From: Paraburkholderia sp041321145
GTDB lineage: Bacteria > Pseudomonadota > Gammaproteobacteria > Burkholderiales > Burkholderiaceae
Length of the DNA stretch: 64,000 nt
NCBI RefSeq assembly: GCF_041321145.1
Contig: NZ_JBGGWA010000002.1
Coordinates: 496,001 to 560,000, forward strand
Direction of reading: 5' to 3'
Positions within the stretch are counted from its first letter, which is position 1, and each line of letters begins with the position of its first letter. The notes under the pieces were generated by a model, which worked only from the letters and a program-made list of their open reading frames with translations, made no database searches and was not told the origin of the DNA. The position numbers were made by a program, and so were the translations under genes. This document shows positions 26,912-35,867 of this stretch, in pieces.

Positions 26912-28693
26912 TCAATCCTCGTCGCTGTCGTCGTCCTGATTGACGTCGCCCGGCGGCATGCCGTAGCGCTTGACCAACTCCGCCTTGAAGCCGGTCAGCG
27001 TCTTCTGCTCGTCGCAGAGTTCGTACAGATAGCCCAACTGCGACGGCCAGTCCTTCAACTCCTGAGCAAAAATCTTCAGGCGCTCGACAGTGTCGAACGC
27101 TCCCGCCGTATCGCCGCTCAATGCTTGCAGCACCGCGTACCGACGCAGCACGGTTTCGCCCGGCAGCAGCGCCATCGCCTTTTTGTGCATCGCGAGCTTG
27201 TGTTGCAGATCCATCGAATTCATTGGCAGCAGCGTCGCGAGGCCATACTCGCCCCACGCCTGAAACAGGAACGACGGGTCCGCGCGATACTGCTCGGCAG
27301 GACGCGAGCCGTAATACAGCACCTCGGCGCGCGCGTAATCGCGATACACCGGATACAGCGCGGCCAGGCCGCCGAACACCACCACCGCAAACGCGCCGAA
27401 CGACAGCCGGCCAGGAACGAGGCGCAACGGGCGCGTCTCCAGCAACCCGAACACGAACATCGCCGGCAGCAGGAAGAACATGTATTGCTGCGGATACTCG
27501 ACCAGCGCGTGCATGACCAGCACGCCGATCAGCGCGATGCCGAACACCCTCGCGGCGCTCTGCGGCGCGCGCACCACGCGCACCAGCCAGGTGATCAGGC
27601 CGAACAGCACGATCGCGAGGCCGATCAAGCCGGTCTTCGCGAGCAGGTCGATGAAGATGTCGTGCGAATTGTTCGCGATCTCGACCCCGCCCAGCGTCTT
27701 CGCAAACTCGTACTGGTAGCTCGGAAACTCGCCCCAGCCGACACCCAGCAGCGGATGCGTCTTGAACATCGTCCAGCCGTACTTCCAGAGCGCGAGGCGC
27801 GGGGCGATCTGGCCCGCGTCCTTGAAGCGCTCGGCGGCGGACTGTCCCAGTTCCAGGTGGTAGTGCACGTTCGCCCAGCGAATCAAGGCGTTGATCCCGA
27901 TGAACAGCGCCGCCAACGCAATCGGGATCAGCCACTCGCGATTGCTGCGGCGGGGGAGCGGCTGACTACGCGTCTGCGCGAACGCCATCCAGAAACCCGC
28001 CACCACGATCACGCCCATTTGCAGCCAGGGGCCGCGCGATACGGTCAGTGCGAGTCCAACAGCGAAAATCGTCGACACGAGCAGCCAGATGCTGACGGCA
28101 AGCCGGCGTGTCTGCACGAGGAAGAGCGCACCCGCCATCGCAAACGCAATATAGGTGGCCAGATGGTTCGCCTGCGCCATATTGCCGAACGGCCGGCGCT
28201 CGACGGTCACGTTATAGGCAACGACCAGCGGCGACACTCGCGTCTCGAGGTGAAACAGTTGGATGATCTGACAGAACACCGCAAACAGGCCGCCGGCAAT
28301 CAACGCGCCGGCCGCCCAGCGCAGCGCTGTTTCGTTGAGCTTGGCGCGCGTGAAGCCGTAGCCGGTGTGCGTTGCCATGAATGCGGCGAGCAGGTAACCG
28401 CCGCCGAGCCAGTTCATCGACGGCTGCGAGACCGGCAGCAGCACCGCTTGCGCCACCAGCACGAGCCCGAACAGCAACGGCACGAGCGCCACGACCGGCG
28501 ACGCAAACGAAATGCGCGGCCTCGCGCTCCACACCAGCAGCGCGACACCCGCGCCCGTCAACAGATACAGCGCGAGCGCCGTGAATTCAGCGTAGAACGT
28601 CGGAATCGGATACGTGTGGTTGACGACTGCATAAGGCAGCACCAACGCAAGAGCCAACAGGATGAGAGACAGGTAGCGCGCAAATGGGGTGGG
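26912..28693 (-). CDS. pglL: PglL-type protein O-oligosaccharyltransferase (Wzy/O-antigen ligase fold)
   Basis: Inner-membrane glycosyltransferase, about 593 aa, with some 12 hydrophobic helices and a large periplasmic loop. The segment GVGWGEFPSYQYEFAKTL and the nearby NNSHDIFIDLLAKTG with a conserved His match the Wzy_C / PglL family that moves lipid-linked glycan to protein or to LPS. The long soluble C-terminal tail with a helical repeat character is typical of the Burkholderia and Neisseria PglL branch. The start at 28693 gives a proper first helix. It lies downstream of a pilin gene, as in pilO/tfpO systems, so the pilin is the likely substrate. Confidence 0.82.
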   Translation of the reverse strand, partial: PTPFARYLSLILLALALVLPYAVVNHTYPIPTFYAEFTALALYLLTGAGVALLVWSARPRISFASPVVALVPLLFGLVLVAQAVLLPVSQPSMNWLGGGYLLAAFMATHTGYGFTRAKLNETALRWAAGALIAGGLFAVFCQIIQLFHLETRVSPLVVAYNVTVERRPFGNMAQANHLATYIAFAMAGALFLVQTRRLAVSIWLLVSTIFAVGLALTVSRGPWLQMGVIVVAGFWMAFAQTRSQPLPRRSNREWLIPIALAALFIGINALIRWANVHYHLELGQSAAERFKDAGQIAPRLALWKYGWTMFKTHPLLGVGWGEFPSYQYEFAKTLGGVEIANNSHDIFIDLLAKTGLIGLAIVLFGLITWLVRVVRAPQSAARVFGIALIGVLVMHALVEYPQQYMFFLLPAMFVFGLLETRPLRLVPGRLSFGAFAVVVFGGLAALYPVYRDYARAEVLYYGSRPAEQYRADPSFLFQAWGEYGLATLLPMNSMDLQHKLAMHKKAMALLPGETVLRRYAVLQALSGDTAGAFDTVERLKIFAQELKDWPSQLGYLYELCDEQKTLTGFKAELVKRYGMPPGDVNQDDDSDED

Positions 28694-28832
28694 CATCGAA
28701 TAACCGGAGGGCGTCAGCAACCGGCGCACTATACAAAAAAATCCTCCTGCTGTGCGCCGGCTGGGCTGAAATATCCCGAAAATCAGCGTTCTACGTGCGG
28801 GCCGCGACTCATCCGATCACCCTCGCCATCGC

Positions 28833-29456
28833 TCACGCGCGGCACTCCGGAGGTGCAAGGTTCGACGGCAAGGACGGCGCATCGCCAGGTGCGGGCCCGG
28901 CGCCTGGAGCAGGCAACGAGGAGGCCGTTTTGCCGCCGGTAAAACATTCCCAGGTGACTGCGCCAGGCTGCACTGCGCCCTTACTCAAAGCGATCCGCGC
29001 GGTGGGCGCATCGGCATTGTCCGGCACCGACGGCACCAAGGTCAGCGTGTTCGAACCGGCAGGCGCGACGCGCGTCGTGAACGCGACGGTGATCTGGCCG
29101 GTGTCGTCGTCGACATGAATGGACTCGACGTTGCGGGTGGCCGGCGGCGACGCATAACCGCCGCCGAACGCATTGCCGCTAGCCGCGTTTTCGGACACCG
29201 CGAGCCGCGCGGATGCCGCCAGCGAAAGACCCTCGCCCACGCGACTGCGGGCCAGATAGTCCTGATACGCCGGAATCGCGTAGGCCGCGATCACGCCGAC
29301 AATCGCCAGCACGATCATCAGTTCGATCAGCGTAAAGCCGAAGCCGAGGCGCCGGCAGGCTCGCGCAAGCCGAGAAGGCCAGCGCGCTGGTCCGAATGCG
29401 CTCCTTAAGGAAAGCGTGGTCTGTGAATAAGGGGAATACGGCAAGGTAACGATCAT
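28833..29456 (-). CDS. pilA: type IV major pilin (PilA-like)
   Basis: Class IIIP signal: cleavage after G40 before FTLIELMIVLAI, with the essential Glu at mature position 5. The leader of 40 residues is long for a type IVa pilin. No alternative in-frame start lies nearer the cleavage site. The mature 167 residues have the N-terminal helix, then AYAIPAYQDYLARSRV. Two cysteines, WECFTG and PPECRA, should close the C-terminal D-region loop, which here is filled by a Pro-, Ala-, Gly- and Ser-rich stretch. Such stretches are favoured targets of PglL transferases, encoded next door. CAGGAG precedes the ATG, directly after a terminator hairpin. Confidence 0.9.
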   Translation of the reverse strand: MIVTLPYSPYSQTTLSLRSAFGPARWPSRLARACRRLGFGFTLIELMIVLAIVGVIAAYAIPAYQDYLARSRVGEGLSLAASARLAVSENAASGNAFGGGYASPPATRNVESIHVDDDTGQITVAFTTRVAPAGSNTLTLVPSVPDNADAPTARIALSKGAVQPGAVTWECFTGGKTASSLPAPGAGPAPGDAPSLPSNLAPPECRA

Positions 29457-29470
29457 GGGCAGGCTCCTGA

Positions 29471-29509
29471 AACAAAAAACGCCTGCCCCTCGAATCGGGA
29501 CAGGCGTTT
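29471..29509 (-). terminator. intrinsic terminator immediately upstream of pilA start
   Basis: On the minus strand AAACGCCTG pairs with CAGGCGTTT (29501-29509 and 29477-29485), extended inward by three G-C pairs and a wobble, and followed by a run of six T interrupted by G. It ends only a few bases before the CAGGAG of pilA. It could end transcription from terC, or act as an attenuator in the pilA leader. Confidence 0.85.
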
Positions 29510-29654
29510 CAATCGTAGCCAGCGGCGCTCGTTTCACACAGTCAGCCGAATGGCTAACGTTGCGTTAGCGCGGCGGCGATCGGCTCGGGGGCGGCTCCAT
29601 GCTCAGGCCGCCGCGCTGTTGCCGTTGCCGCGTTCGACTCAAGCTCAGGTCAGG

Positions 29655-30365
29655 TCAGCTTCGCGCCGCCGCACGATTTGCGTTACGGCGTTTCAGCACA
29701 TACCCAAGGATCACAACGAACACCGCCCCAGCGATGCTCATGCCGTACTCGGCCACCGGCGAATCCAGGATCGGCCAACGGTCGCCGGCCGGGTCGTTGA
29801 TGATCAGACCGCCCGCGATCCAGCCAAGCAAAGCGGCGCCGAGCGTGATGACGATCGGAAAGCGGTCGAGCAGCTTGAGCACCAACTGACTGCCCCACAC
29901 GATCAGCGGAATGCTCACCACCAGGCCGAAAATCACCAGCGCGAGACGGTGCGCCGGATCAGCCGCCTCGGCGGCGCCCGCAATTGCGATCACGTTGTCG
30001 AGGCTCATCACCGCATCCGCGATGATGATGGTCTTGATCGCCGACATCAGCTTGTCGGCTGGCTTGATGTTCTCGTGCACGTCGTGCGCGGGCGCCATCA
30101 AACGCACCCCGATCCACAGCAGCAGCAGGCCGCCGGCGAATTTCAGCAACGGCACGTCCATCAGCGCCACAGCGAACGCAATCAGCGCGACGCGCAGCAC
30201 GATGGCGCCGGCCGTGCCCCACAAGACGCCTTTTGTACGCTGAGCGGCCGGCAGGCTGCGGCAAGCAAGCGCGATCACGACCGCATTATCGCCACCCAAC
30301 AGGATGTCGATGACAATGATCTGAATGACTGCGCCCCAATGGAGCGTGGCGAAGAACTCGAGCAT
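29655..30365 (-). CDS. TerC/YjbE-family integral membrane protein
   Basis: 236-aa membrane protein with about seven helices. The family signatures IIVIDILLGGDNAVVIALAC, with acidic residues inside the membrane, and the repeat-related IIIADAVMSLDNVIAIAGAA are both present. Members are implicated in metal ion export, notably manganese, and in tellurite response; the substrate here is inferred only at family level. It lies between the terminator after sucD and the terminator before pilA, so it is probably transcribed alone. Confidence 0.87.
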   Translation of the reverse strand: MLEFFATLHWGAVIQIIVIDILLGGDNAVVIALACRSLPAAQRTKGVLWGTAGAIVLRVALIAFAVALMDVPLLKFAGGLLLLWIGVRLMAPAHDVHENIKPADKLMSAIKTIIIADAVMSLDNVIAIAGAAEAADPAHRLALVIFGLVVSIPLIVWGSQLVLKLLDRFPIVITLGAALLGWIAGGLIINDPAGDRWPILDSPVAEYGMSIAGAVFVVILGYVLKRRNANRAAARS

Positions 30366-30404
30366 GGCTGAAAAAATAAGAAGAAATCGGACACGCAGCC
30401 AATA

Positions 30405-30439
30405 AAAAAGCGGAGGAGTCTAAAACTCCCCCGCTTTTT
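30405..30439 (-). terminator. bidirectional terminator after sucD
   Basis: Near-perfect stem: AAAAAGCGGAGGAGT at 30405-30419 and ACTCCCCCGCTTTTT at 30425-30439, one mismatch, with T-runs in both directions. On the minus strand it ends the sucCD transcript. Confidence 0.93.
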
Positions 30440-30512
30440 CAAACCGCACACTGACGAAAGGATTTCGTAAGCGTATCAAAAAACGCGCCGTGACTGCGCG
30501 CGAATTTCGTTT

Positions 30513-31394
30513 TTACAGCATCGCCTTCAGAAGACGCGCCATTTCCGACGGGTTCTTCGTCACCGTGATGCCGCAGGCTTCCATGATTTCCAGCTTGGCT
30601 TCAGCCGTGTCCGCACCGCCCGAGATCAGCGCGCCGGCGTGGCCCATGCGTTTGCCCGGAGGCGCGGTGACACCGGCGATAAAGCCGACCACCGGCTTCT
30701 TCATGTTGTCCTTGATCCACTCCGCAGCGTTCGCTTCGTCCGGACCGCCGATCTCGCCGATCATGATGACGGCGTCCGTTTCCGGATCGTCGTTGAACAT
30801 CTTCATCACGTCGATGTGCTTCAGACCGTTGATCGGGTCGCCGCCGATACCCACTGCCGACGATTGGCCGAGGCCGATCGCCGTCAATTGGCCGACTGCT
30901 TCATACGTCAGCGTGCCCGAACGCGACACGACGCCGATGCGGCCCTTGCGGTGGATGTGACCCGGCATGATGCCGATCTTCAGCTCGTCCGGCGTGATCG
31001 TGCCCGGGCAGTTCGGTCCGAGCAGCAGCGTCTTGCGGTTTTCGGCACGCATACGGGCCTTGAGCTCGATCATGTCACGGACGGGGATGCCTTCCGTGAT
31101 ACAGATCGCCAGATCCAGGTCGGCTTCAACCGCTTCCCAGATCGCAGCCGCAGCGCCTGCCGGCGGAACGTAAATCACCGATACGGTCGCGCCCGTTTCA
31201 GCCTTGGCTTCAGCGACGCTAGCGTAGATAGGAATGCCTTCGAAATCTTCGCCGGCACGCTTCGGGTTCACGCCTGCAACGAACGCTTCGCGGCCGTTTG
31301 CGTATTCACGGCAAGCACGCGTGTGGAACTGACCGGTCTTGCCGGTGATGCCCTGCGTGATGACCTTGGTGTCTTTGTTAATCAGAATCGACAT
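30513..31394 (-). CDS. sucD: succinyl-CoA ligase, alpha subunit
   Basis: TCA-cycle enzyme subunit that binds CoA and carries the phosphohistidine. The CoA-site segment GITGKTGQFHT near residue 15, LGPNCPGTI with the Cys loop, and the active-site run GHAGALISGG near residue 247 are present. 293 aa. It follows sucC by 124 bases and is closed by a strong terminator. Confidence 0.95.
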   Translation of the reverse strand: MSILINKDTKVITQGITGKTGQFHTRACREYANGREAFVAGVNPKRAGEDFEGIPIYASVAEAKAETGATVSVIYVPPAGAAAAIWEAVEADLDLAICITEGIPVRDMIELKARMRAENRKTLLLGPNCPGTITPDELKIGIMPGHIHRKGRIGVVSRSGTLTYEAVGQLTAIGLGQSSAVGIGGDPINGLKHIDVMKMFNDDPETDAVIMIGEIGGPDEANAAEWIKDNMKKPVVGFIAGVTAPPGKRMGHAGALISGGADTAEAKLEIMEACGITVTKNPSEMARLLKAML

Positions 31395-31518
31395 GTATTG
31401 ACCTCTGTTCGTTTGGCGTCGCGCTGGTGCGCCACGAGGCGGAATGTTCTTCGCCCGCGTCGCTCACGCGCCGCCATTCGTAATCCTGGTTAATCCTGGC
31501 AAAAGCCGTGGACTAGGC

Positions 31519-32688
31519 TTACGCCTTGCCCGACGCGGCCGCGACGACCTTCTGAGCCGCTTCTTCCATGCTGTCTGCCGCAATGATCGGCAGGCCGGAT
31601 TCGGCGAGCATCTTCTTGCCCAGGTCTTCGTTCGTGCCCTTCATGCGGACCACGAGCGGCACCTTCAGCGACACGGCCTTCGACGCCGCGATCACGCCTT
31701 CCGCGATCACGTCGCAGCGCATGATGCCGCCGAAAATATTGACCAGAATCGCGGTCAGGTTCGGGTTCTTCAGCATGATCTTGAACGCTTCCGTGACCTT
31801 CTCGGTCGTGGCGCCACCGCCCACGTCGAGGAAGTTCGCCGGTTCGCCGCCGAACAGCTTGATGGTGTCCATCGTCGCCATGGCGAGGCCAGCGCCGTTC
31901 ACGAGGCAGCCGATGTTGCCGTCGAGCGAGATGTACGCGAGGTCGAACTTCGACGCTTCGACTTCAGCCGGATCTTCTTCGTCCAGATCGCGATACGCGA
32001 CGATTTCCGGATGACGGAACAGGGCGTTCGAATCGAAGTTGAATTTTGCGTCCAGCGCAATGACCTTGCCGTCGCCGGTCAGGATCAGCGGGTTGATTTC
32101 GGCCAGCGATGCGTCCGTTTCCCAGAATGCCTTGTACAGGCCTTGCAGGATCGCGCGCGCTTGCGGCAGCGAAGCGGCGGGCACGCCGATCTTCGTGGCG
32201 AGCTCGTCGGCTTCGGCGTCTTTCAGACCGGTGGACGGGTCGACGGCGATCTTGTGGATCAGCTCAGGCGTCTTTTCCGCGACTTCTTCGACGTCCATGC
32301 CGCCTTCGCTCGATGCCATCACGACGATCTTCTGCGAAACGCGATCGATCACGAGGCCGACATACAGTTCCTTCTTGATGTCAGCGCCTTCTTCGATCAG
32401 CAGGCGATTCACCTTCTGGCCTTCCGGACCGGTCTGGTGCGTGACGAGCTGCATGCCGAGGATCTGGTTCGAGTATTCACGAACCTGTTCCAGCGACTTG
32501 GCGACCTTCACGCCGCCGCCCTTGCCACGGCCACCCGCGTGGATCTGAGCCTTCACGACCCATACCGGGCCGCCGAGCTCTTGCGCGGCCTTGACCGCAT
32601 CATCCACCGTGAAGACCGGCTTGCCGCGCGGTACCGCGACGCCGAATTTCCGCAGGATTTCCTTACCCTGGTACTCGTGAATCTTCAT
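31519..32688 (-). CDS. sucC: succinyl-CoA ligase, beta subunit
   Basis: ATP-grasp subunit giving nucleotide specificity to succinyl-CoA synthetase. The opening MKIHEYQGKEILRKFGV, the nucleotide-site WVVKAQIHAGGRGKGGGVK and the late NIFGGIMRCDVIA are standard. 389 aa. Its ATG overlaps the stop of the DUF2889 gene as ATGA, so these two are probably translationally coupled, and sucD follows on the same strand. Confidence 0.95.
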   Translation of the reverse strand: MKIHEYQGKEILRKFGVAVPRGKPVFTVDDAVKAAQELGGPVWVVKAQIHAGGRGKGGGVKVAKSLEQVREYSNQILGMQLVTHQTGPEGQKVNRLLIEEGADIKKELYVGLVIDRVSQKIVVMASSEGGMDVEEVAEKTPELIHKIAVDPSTGLKDAEADELATKIGVPAASLPQARAILQGLYKAFWETDASLAEINPLILTGDGKVIALDAKFNFDSNALFRHPEIVAYRDLDEEDPAEVEASKFDLAYISLDGNIGCLVNGAGLAMATMDTIKLFGGEPANFLDVGGGATTEKVTEAFKIMLKNPNLTAILVNIFGGIMRCDVIAEGVIAASKAVSLKVPLVVRMKGTNEDLGKKMLAESGLPIIAADSMEEAAQKVVAAASGKA

Positions 32689-33449
32689 GCGTGATTCCCT
32701 TCAGTCTGAGAGTTGGATTGAACTTCGTTTCCGCTGCCGTCGTTCATGCCGGACGTATTGCCGCCCTCGCCTGTCTGGCGGGCTGCCCCGTCGCCTGACG
32801 ATGCCGCGCGATCCGCTGAACGCGGCGCGTGGCCATACCAGCGCGGATAAAACTGTTGCACCGCCTCGCCGTCGAAACGCAGCGCGTGGCAGCGTCCCAG
32901 CTGGAATGGCGGTTTGTCGTTGGAATGCTCGTCTGTGCTGTCTTTGCTTCTGGCCTGCCCGGTCCCGGAACTCGCCGCGGCGCCTGGCGTGCTTTCGCCC
33001 GGCGTGCCTTCATTGGTGTTCCACACGTCGCCGGCGAAGGCCTGAATCGCGACGGTCGGCAGGAGCGCGCACAACTCGGTGAGATGCGTGCAGCCAGCCG
33101 TGCCGGCCAGCAAACGGGCGGCATCGCGACGGAAGTTGTGGAACAGATTGAGCCCGATGAGGGCACGGTAGGCGGGATTGCTGGCTTGGCACAACCCGGG
33201 ATAGGGCACCCAGTCGGACGACGCTTCGGCGTCGACGACGTTGAGCTTGCGATCGATGGTGAGGCGAAGCCAGAGTTCATGAATCGGCTGACCATTGGGC
33301 CGGACGCCCGACGCAAGCACCACATCGCGCGGTTTTTCGTCGGTCAAGCACGCTTCCACATCCCACAGGCCATCGGCTCGCTCATAGGCTTCCGCTCTGA
33401 TTGCGCGACGATGGCGCAACTGACGGGACACTGGCGGGGAGAGCGGCAT
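32685..33449 (-). CDS. DUF2889 domain protein
   Basis: 254 aa. The first 140 residues match the DUF2889 pattern: RHRRAIRAEAYERADGLWDVEACLTD, with LWLRLTIDRKLNVVDAEA and a GCTHLTELC segment. The function is unknown. The last 110 residues are low-complexity, rich in Gly, Ser, Thr and Asn, and look disordered. It overlaps sucC by four bases, and the gene pair is conserved in Burkholderia, though no metabolic link has been shown. An upstream T-rich stretch near 33483-33500 may hold its promoter. Confidence 0.82.
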   Translation of the reverse strand: MPLSPPVSRQLRHRRAIRAEAYERADGLWDVEACLTDEKPRDVVLASGVRPNGQPIHELWLRLTIDRKLNVVDAEASSDWVPYPGLCQASNPAYRALIGLNLFHNFRRDAARLLAGTAGCTHLTELCALLPTVAIQAFAGDVWNTNEGTPGESTPGAAASSGTGQARSKDSTDEHSNDKPPFQLGRCHALRFDGEAVQQFYPRWYGHAPRSADRAASSGDGAARQTGEGGNTSGMNDGSGNEVQSNSQTEGNHA

Positions 33450-33582
33450 GCGGAAAGGAAAGGCCGAATTTGAAAACCTAAGAATTTTAGCATACTGGGT
33501 ATTTGAGACAGATGGGAATACGCAGGGCCGCTCCGCAGGCCTGAGAGCGCGAGAGGCCTTATCTCGAAGTGAGGCTGGCTAA

Positions 33583-33621
33583 GGGGCCCGGCGGGGCCCC
33601 GGCGGGGCCCCGCCGGGCCCC
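33583..33621. terminator. 39-base all-G/C palindrome after recX
   Basis: Nearly perfect palindrome composed only of G and C, with arms beginning GGGGCCCGGCGGGGCCCC and a single odd position at the centre. It starts four bases after the recX stop. No T-run follows on the minus strand, so it may work as a stable 3' end structure rather than a classical terminator. Confidence 0.75.
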
Positions 33622-33625
33622 GCGG

Positions 33626-34552
33626 CTAGTCGCCGCTCCACTCCTCGTCGATCCCCTTGAGGATTTTGCCGATCGTCGCGCCGGAGAAACCGCGCGATGC
33701 CAGAAAGCGCGCCTGCTTGGCCCGCTCGGCGGCCGTTTGCGGAAGCTGGCCGAATTTTTTTCGCCAGACGGCTTGGGCGCGCGCGACTTCGGTTTCGCGT
33801 AATTGCGCGCCGGCCTCTTCAACCAGCGTCTGATCGACGGCGTGCTGTTTCAATTCACCGACGATCCGGCTCGCACCCAGCCGCGACGAACGCCGATGAA
33901 TCAGGCTTTCCGCGAACCGCGAATCCGACAGCCAATTTTCGCTTTCAAGCACGTCGAGCAAGGTGTCGAGCGAATCGGTTTCTTCGACGAACGGTTTCAG
34001 CTTGCGCGCCAGTTCGGAGCGGCTGTATTCACGCCGGGATAAATAGCCGAGCGCGCGTCCTTTTAGCGAACGGGCTGGGCGTTGGGATTTTTTCGAATCG
34101 TCCTGATCCGATTTCGCCTCGCCAGGTGCACGGCGCGAGCGGGTGTACGTGGTTTCCGACGGGTCCGCTGCAGCTTGCGGGGAAGAGTCAGACTCGGGCT
34201 GACGACCTGCGGCGCGATCGTGCGCGTCGAAGGACTCGAAGGGATCGGCGTCGCCGTTTGCGGCCAAGGAATCGGGATCTGACGCGCATGAGCGCTGGGG
34301 CGATGAGTTGCCGGCCGGATAGCGTGGCGAACGCGAGGTGGAACGCCCGAACGAGCTTCCAGAGGACTTGCCGAATGAACTTCCAGACGAGTTTCCCGAT
34401 GACCGCCCAAACGAACGGGTGGACCGGGAGGTCGATGACGAGGATGTTGGTGACGAGGTTGAAGACGACGATTCGGTCGAATCGTCGTCACCGTCACGCG
34501 GGCCGTCCGCGTTGCGCCCAGCGTTGGACAACGGCCGGCCCTTGCGTATCAC
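33626..34552 (-). CDS. recX: recombination regulator RecX with long disordered N-terminus
   Basis: RecX modulates RecA filaments. The RecX domain fills the last ~145 residues: LGYLSRREYSRSELARKL, ESENWLSDSRFAESLIHRR and the C-terminal FLASRGFSGATIGKIL. Ahead of it lie about 165 residues rich in Ser, Arg, Gly and Asp with short repeats such as SSGSSFGKSSGSSFGRS, and no internal Met. The start is GTG, seven bases after the recA stop. 308 aa, about twice the size of typical RecX (~150-165 aa). It is co-transcribed with recA. Confidence 0.88.
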   Translation of the reverse strand: MIRKGRPLSNAGRNADGPRDGDDDSTESSSSTSSPTSSSSTSRSTRSFGRSSGNSSGSSFGKSSGSSFGRSTSRSPRYPAGNSSPQRSCASDPDSLAANGDADPFESFDAHDRAAGRQPESDSSPQAAADPSETTYTRSRRAPGEAKSDQDDSKKSQRPARSLKGRALGYLSRREYSRSELARKLKPFVEETDSLDTLLDVLESENWLSDSRFAESLIHRRSSRLGASRIVGELKQHAVDQTLVEEAGAQLRETEVARAQAVWRKKFGQLPQTAAERAKQARFLASRGFSGATIGKILKGIDEEWSGD

Positions 34553-34559
34553 GTGCTGA

Positions 34560-35636
34560 TTACTCTTCTTCGCCCGCGACTTCAGCGGCCGCGCCGGTCG
34601 TCACTTCCGCCATGGCATTCACGCCCAGCGATTCGCGGATACGGTTTTCGATCTCACGAGCGATGTCCGGATTTTCGCGCAGGAATTCGCGCGCGTTGTC
34701 CTTACCCTGACCAATACGTTCGCCGTTGTAGCTGTACCAGGCGCCGGCCTTGTCGACGATCTTCGCTTGCACACCCAGGTCAATGACTTCGCCCTGACGG
34801 GAAATGCCCTCGCCGTACAGAATGTCGAAAATCGCTTCGCGGAACGGCGGCGCAACCTTGTTCTTCACCACCTTCACCCGCGTTTCGTTACCGATCACTT
34901 CGTCGTTCTTTTTGATCGACCCGATCCGGCGAATGTCCAGACGCACCGACGCGTAGAATTTCAGCGCGTTGCCGCCCGTGGTGGTTTCCGGGTTGCCGAA
35001 CATCACACCGATCTTCATACGGATCTGGTTGATGAAGATCACAAGGCAGTTGGTGCGTTTGATCGTGCCAGTGAGCTTGCGCAACGCTTGCGACATCAGA
35101 CGCGCTTGCAGACCCGGCAGCGAGTCGCCCATTTCGCCTTCGATTTCAGCCTTCGGCACCAGCGCCGCGACCGAGTCGATCACGATCATGTCGATCGAGC
35201 CCGAACGCACCAGCGCATCGGCGATTTCAAGCGCCTGCTCGCCGGTGTCCGGTTGCGAAACCAGCAGGTCGTTGACGTTCACGCCGAGCTTGCCCGCGTA
35301 CTGGATATCCAGCGCGTGTTCCGCGTCGATAAACGCTGCCGTGCCGCCGAGCTTCTGCATTTCGGCGATGACTTGCAACGTCAGCGTGGTTTTACCGGAC
35401 GATTCCGGACCATAAATTTCGACCACACGGCCACGCGGCAAACCGCCGACGCCCAGCGCGATGTCGAGGCCGAGTGATCCCGTTGAGACCACCTGGATAT
35501 CTTCGACCGCCTCACCTGCGCCGAGCCGCATGACCGACCCTTTGCCGAACTGCTTTTCGATCTGCGCGAGTGCGGCAGCGAGTGCCTTGCTCTTTTCAGC
35601 AGTCAGTCCAGCCGAGCCTTTCTTGCTTTCTTCCAT
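34560..35636 (-). CDS. recA: recombinase RecA
   Basis: DNA-strand exchange ATPase and LexA co-protease. Walker A GPESSGKTT, the segment IDAEHALD, Walker B LVIFINQIRMKIGVMFGNPE and the L2 loop are clear. 358 aa from the ATG at 35636, the standard size. Controlled by LexA through the box over its promoter. recX follows after seven bases. Confidence 0.97.
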   Translation of the reverse strand: MEESKKGSAGLTAEKSKALAAALAQIEKQFGKGSVMRLGAGEAVEDIQVVSTGSLGLDIALGVGGLPRGRVVEIYGPESSGKTTLTLQVIAEMQKLGGTAAFIDAEHALDIQYAGKLGVNVNDLLVSQPDTGEQALEIADALVRSGSIDMIVIDSVAALVPKAEIEGEMGDSLPGLQARLMSQALRKLTGTIKRTNCLVIFINQIRMKIGVMFGNPETTTGGNALKFYASVRLDIRRIGSIKKNDEVIGNETRVKVVKNKVAPPFREAIFDILYGEGISRQGEVIDLGVQAKIVDKAGAWYSYNGERIGQGKDNAREFLRENPDIAREIENRIRESLGVNAMAEVTTGAAAEVAGEEE

Positions 35637-35715
35637 GAATCGTCCTTTGCTATGATGAACGGCGTCTGAGGCAGATGTGCAGCCCGTTCTTAGAGGACAG
35701 CACACGAAACCCAGA

Positions 35716-35735
35716 CACTGTATAAAAAAACAGTA
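35716..35735 (-). promoter_or_regulatory. LexA (SOS) box over the recA promoter
   Basis: CACTGTATAAAAAAACAGTA is an excellent match to the 20-bp SOS consensus. On the minus strand TTGCCA (35740-35745) and TACAGT (35717-35722) stand 17 bases apart as -35 and -10, so LexA bound here would cover the promoter. Confidence 0.92.
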
Positions 35736-35867
35736 GTTTTGGCAAGCGCGATTCTCATGCGAACGCGCATTTTTACCGTCGCACTGCCCAACTACCCACA
35801 ATAATTTCGGAGACCGCTGTGCGCCGGGGGACACCCCACGGTGCCGGCAAGGCCAGGTTGGCGCACC

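Noticed and set aside
26604..27935. 443-codon minus-strand frame across moaC and the pglL gene
   Set aside because: It runs through two well-supported genes in other frames and has no domain.
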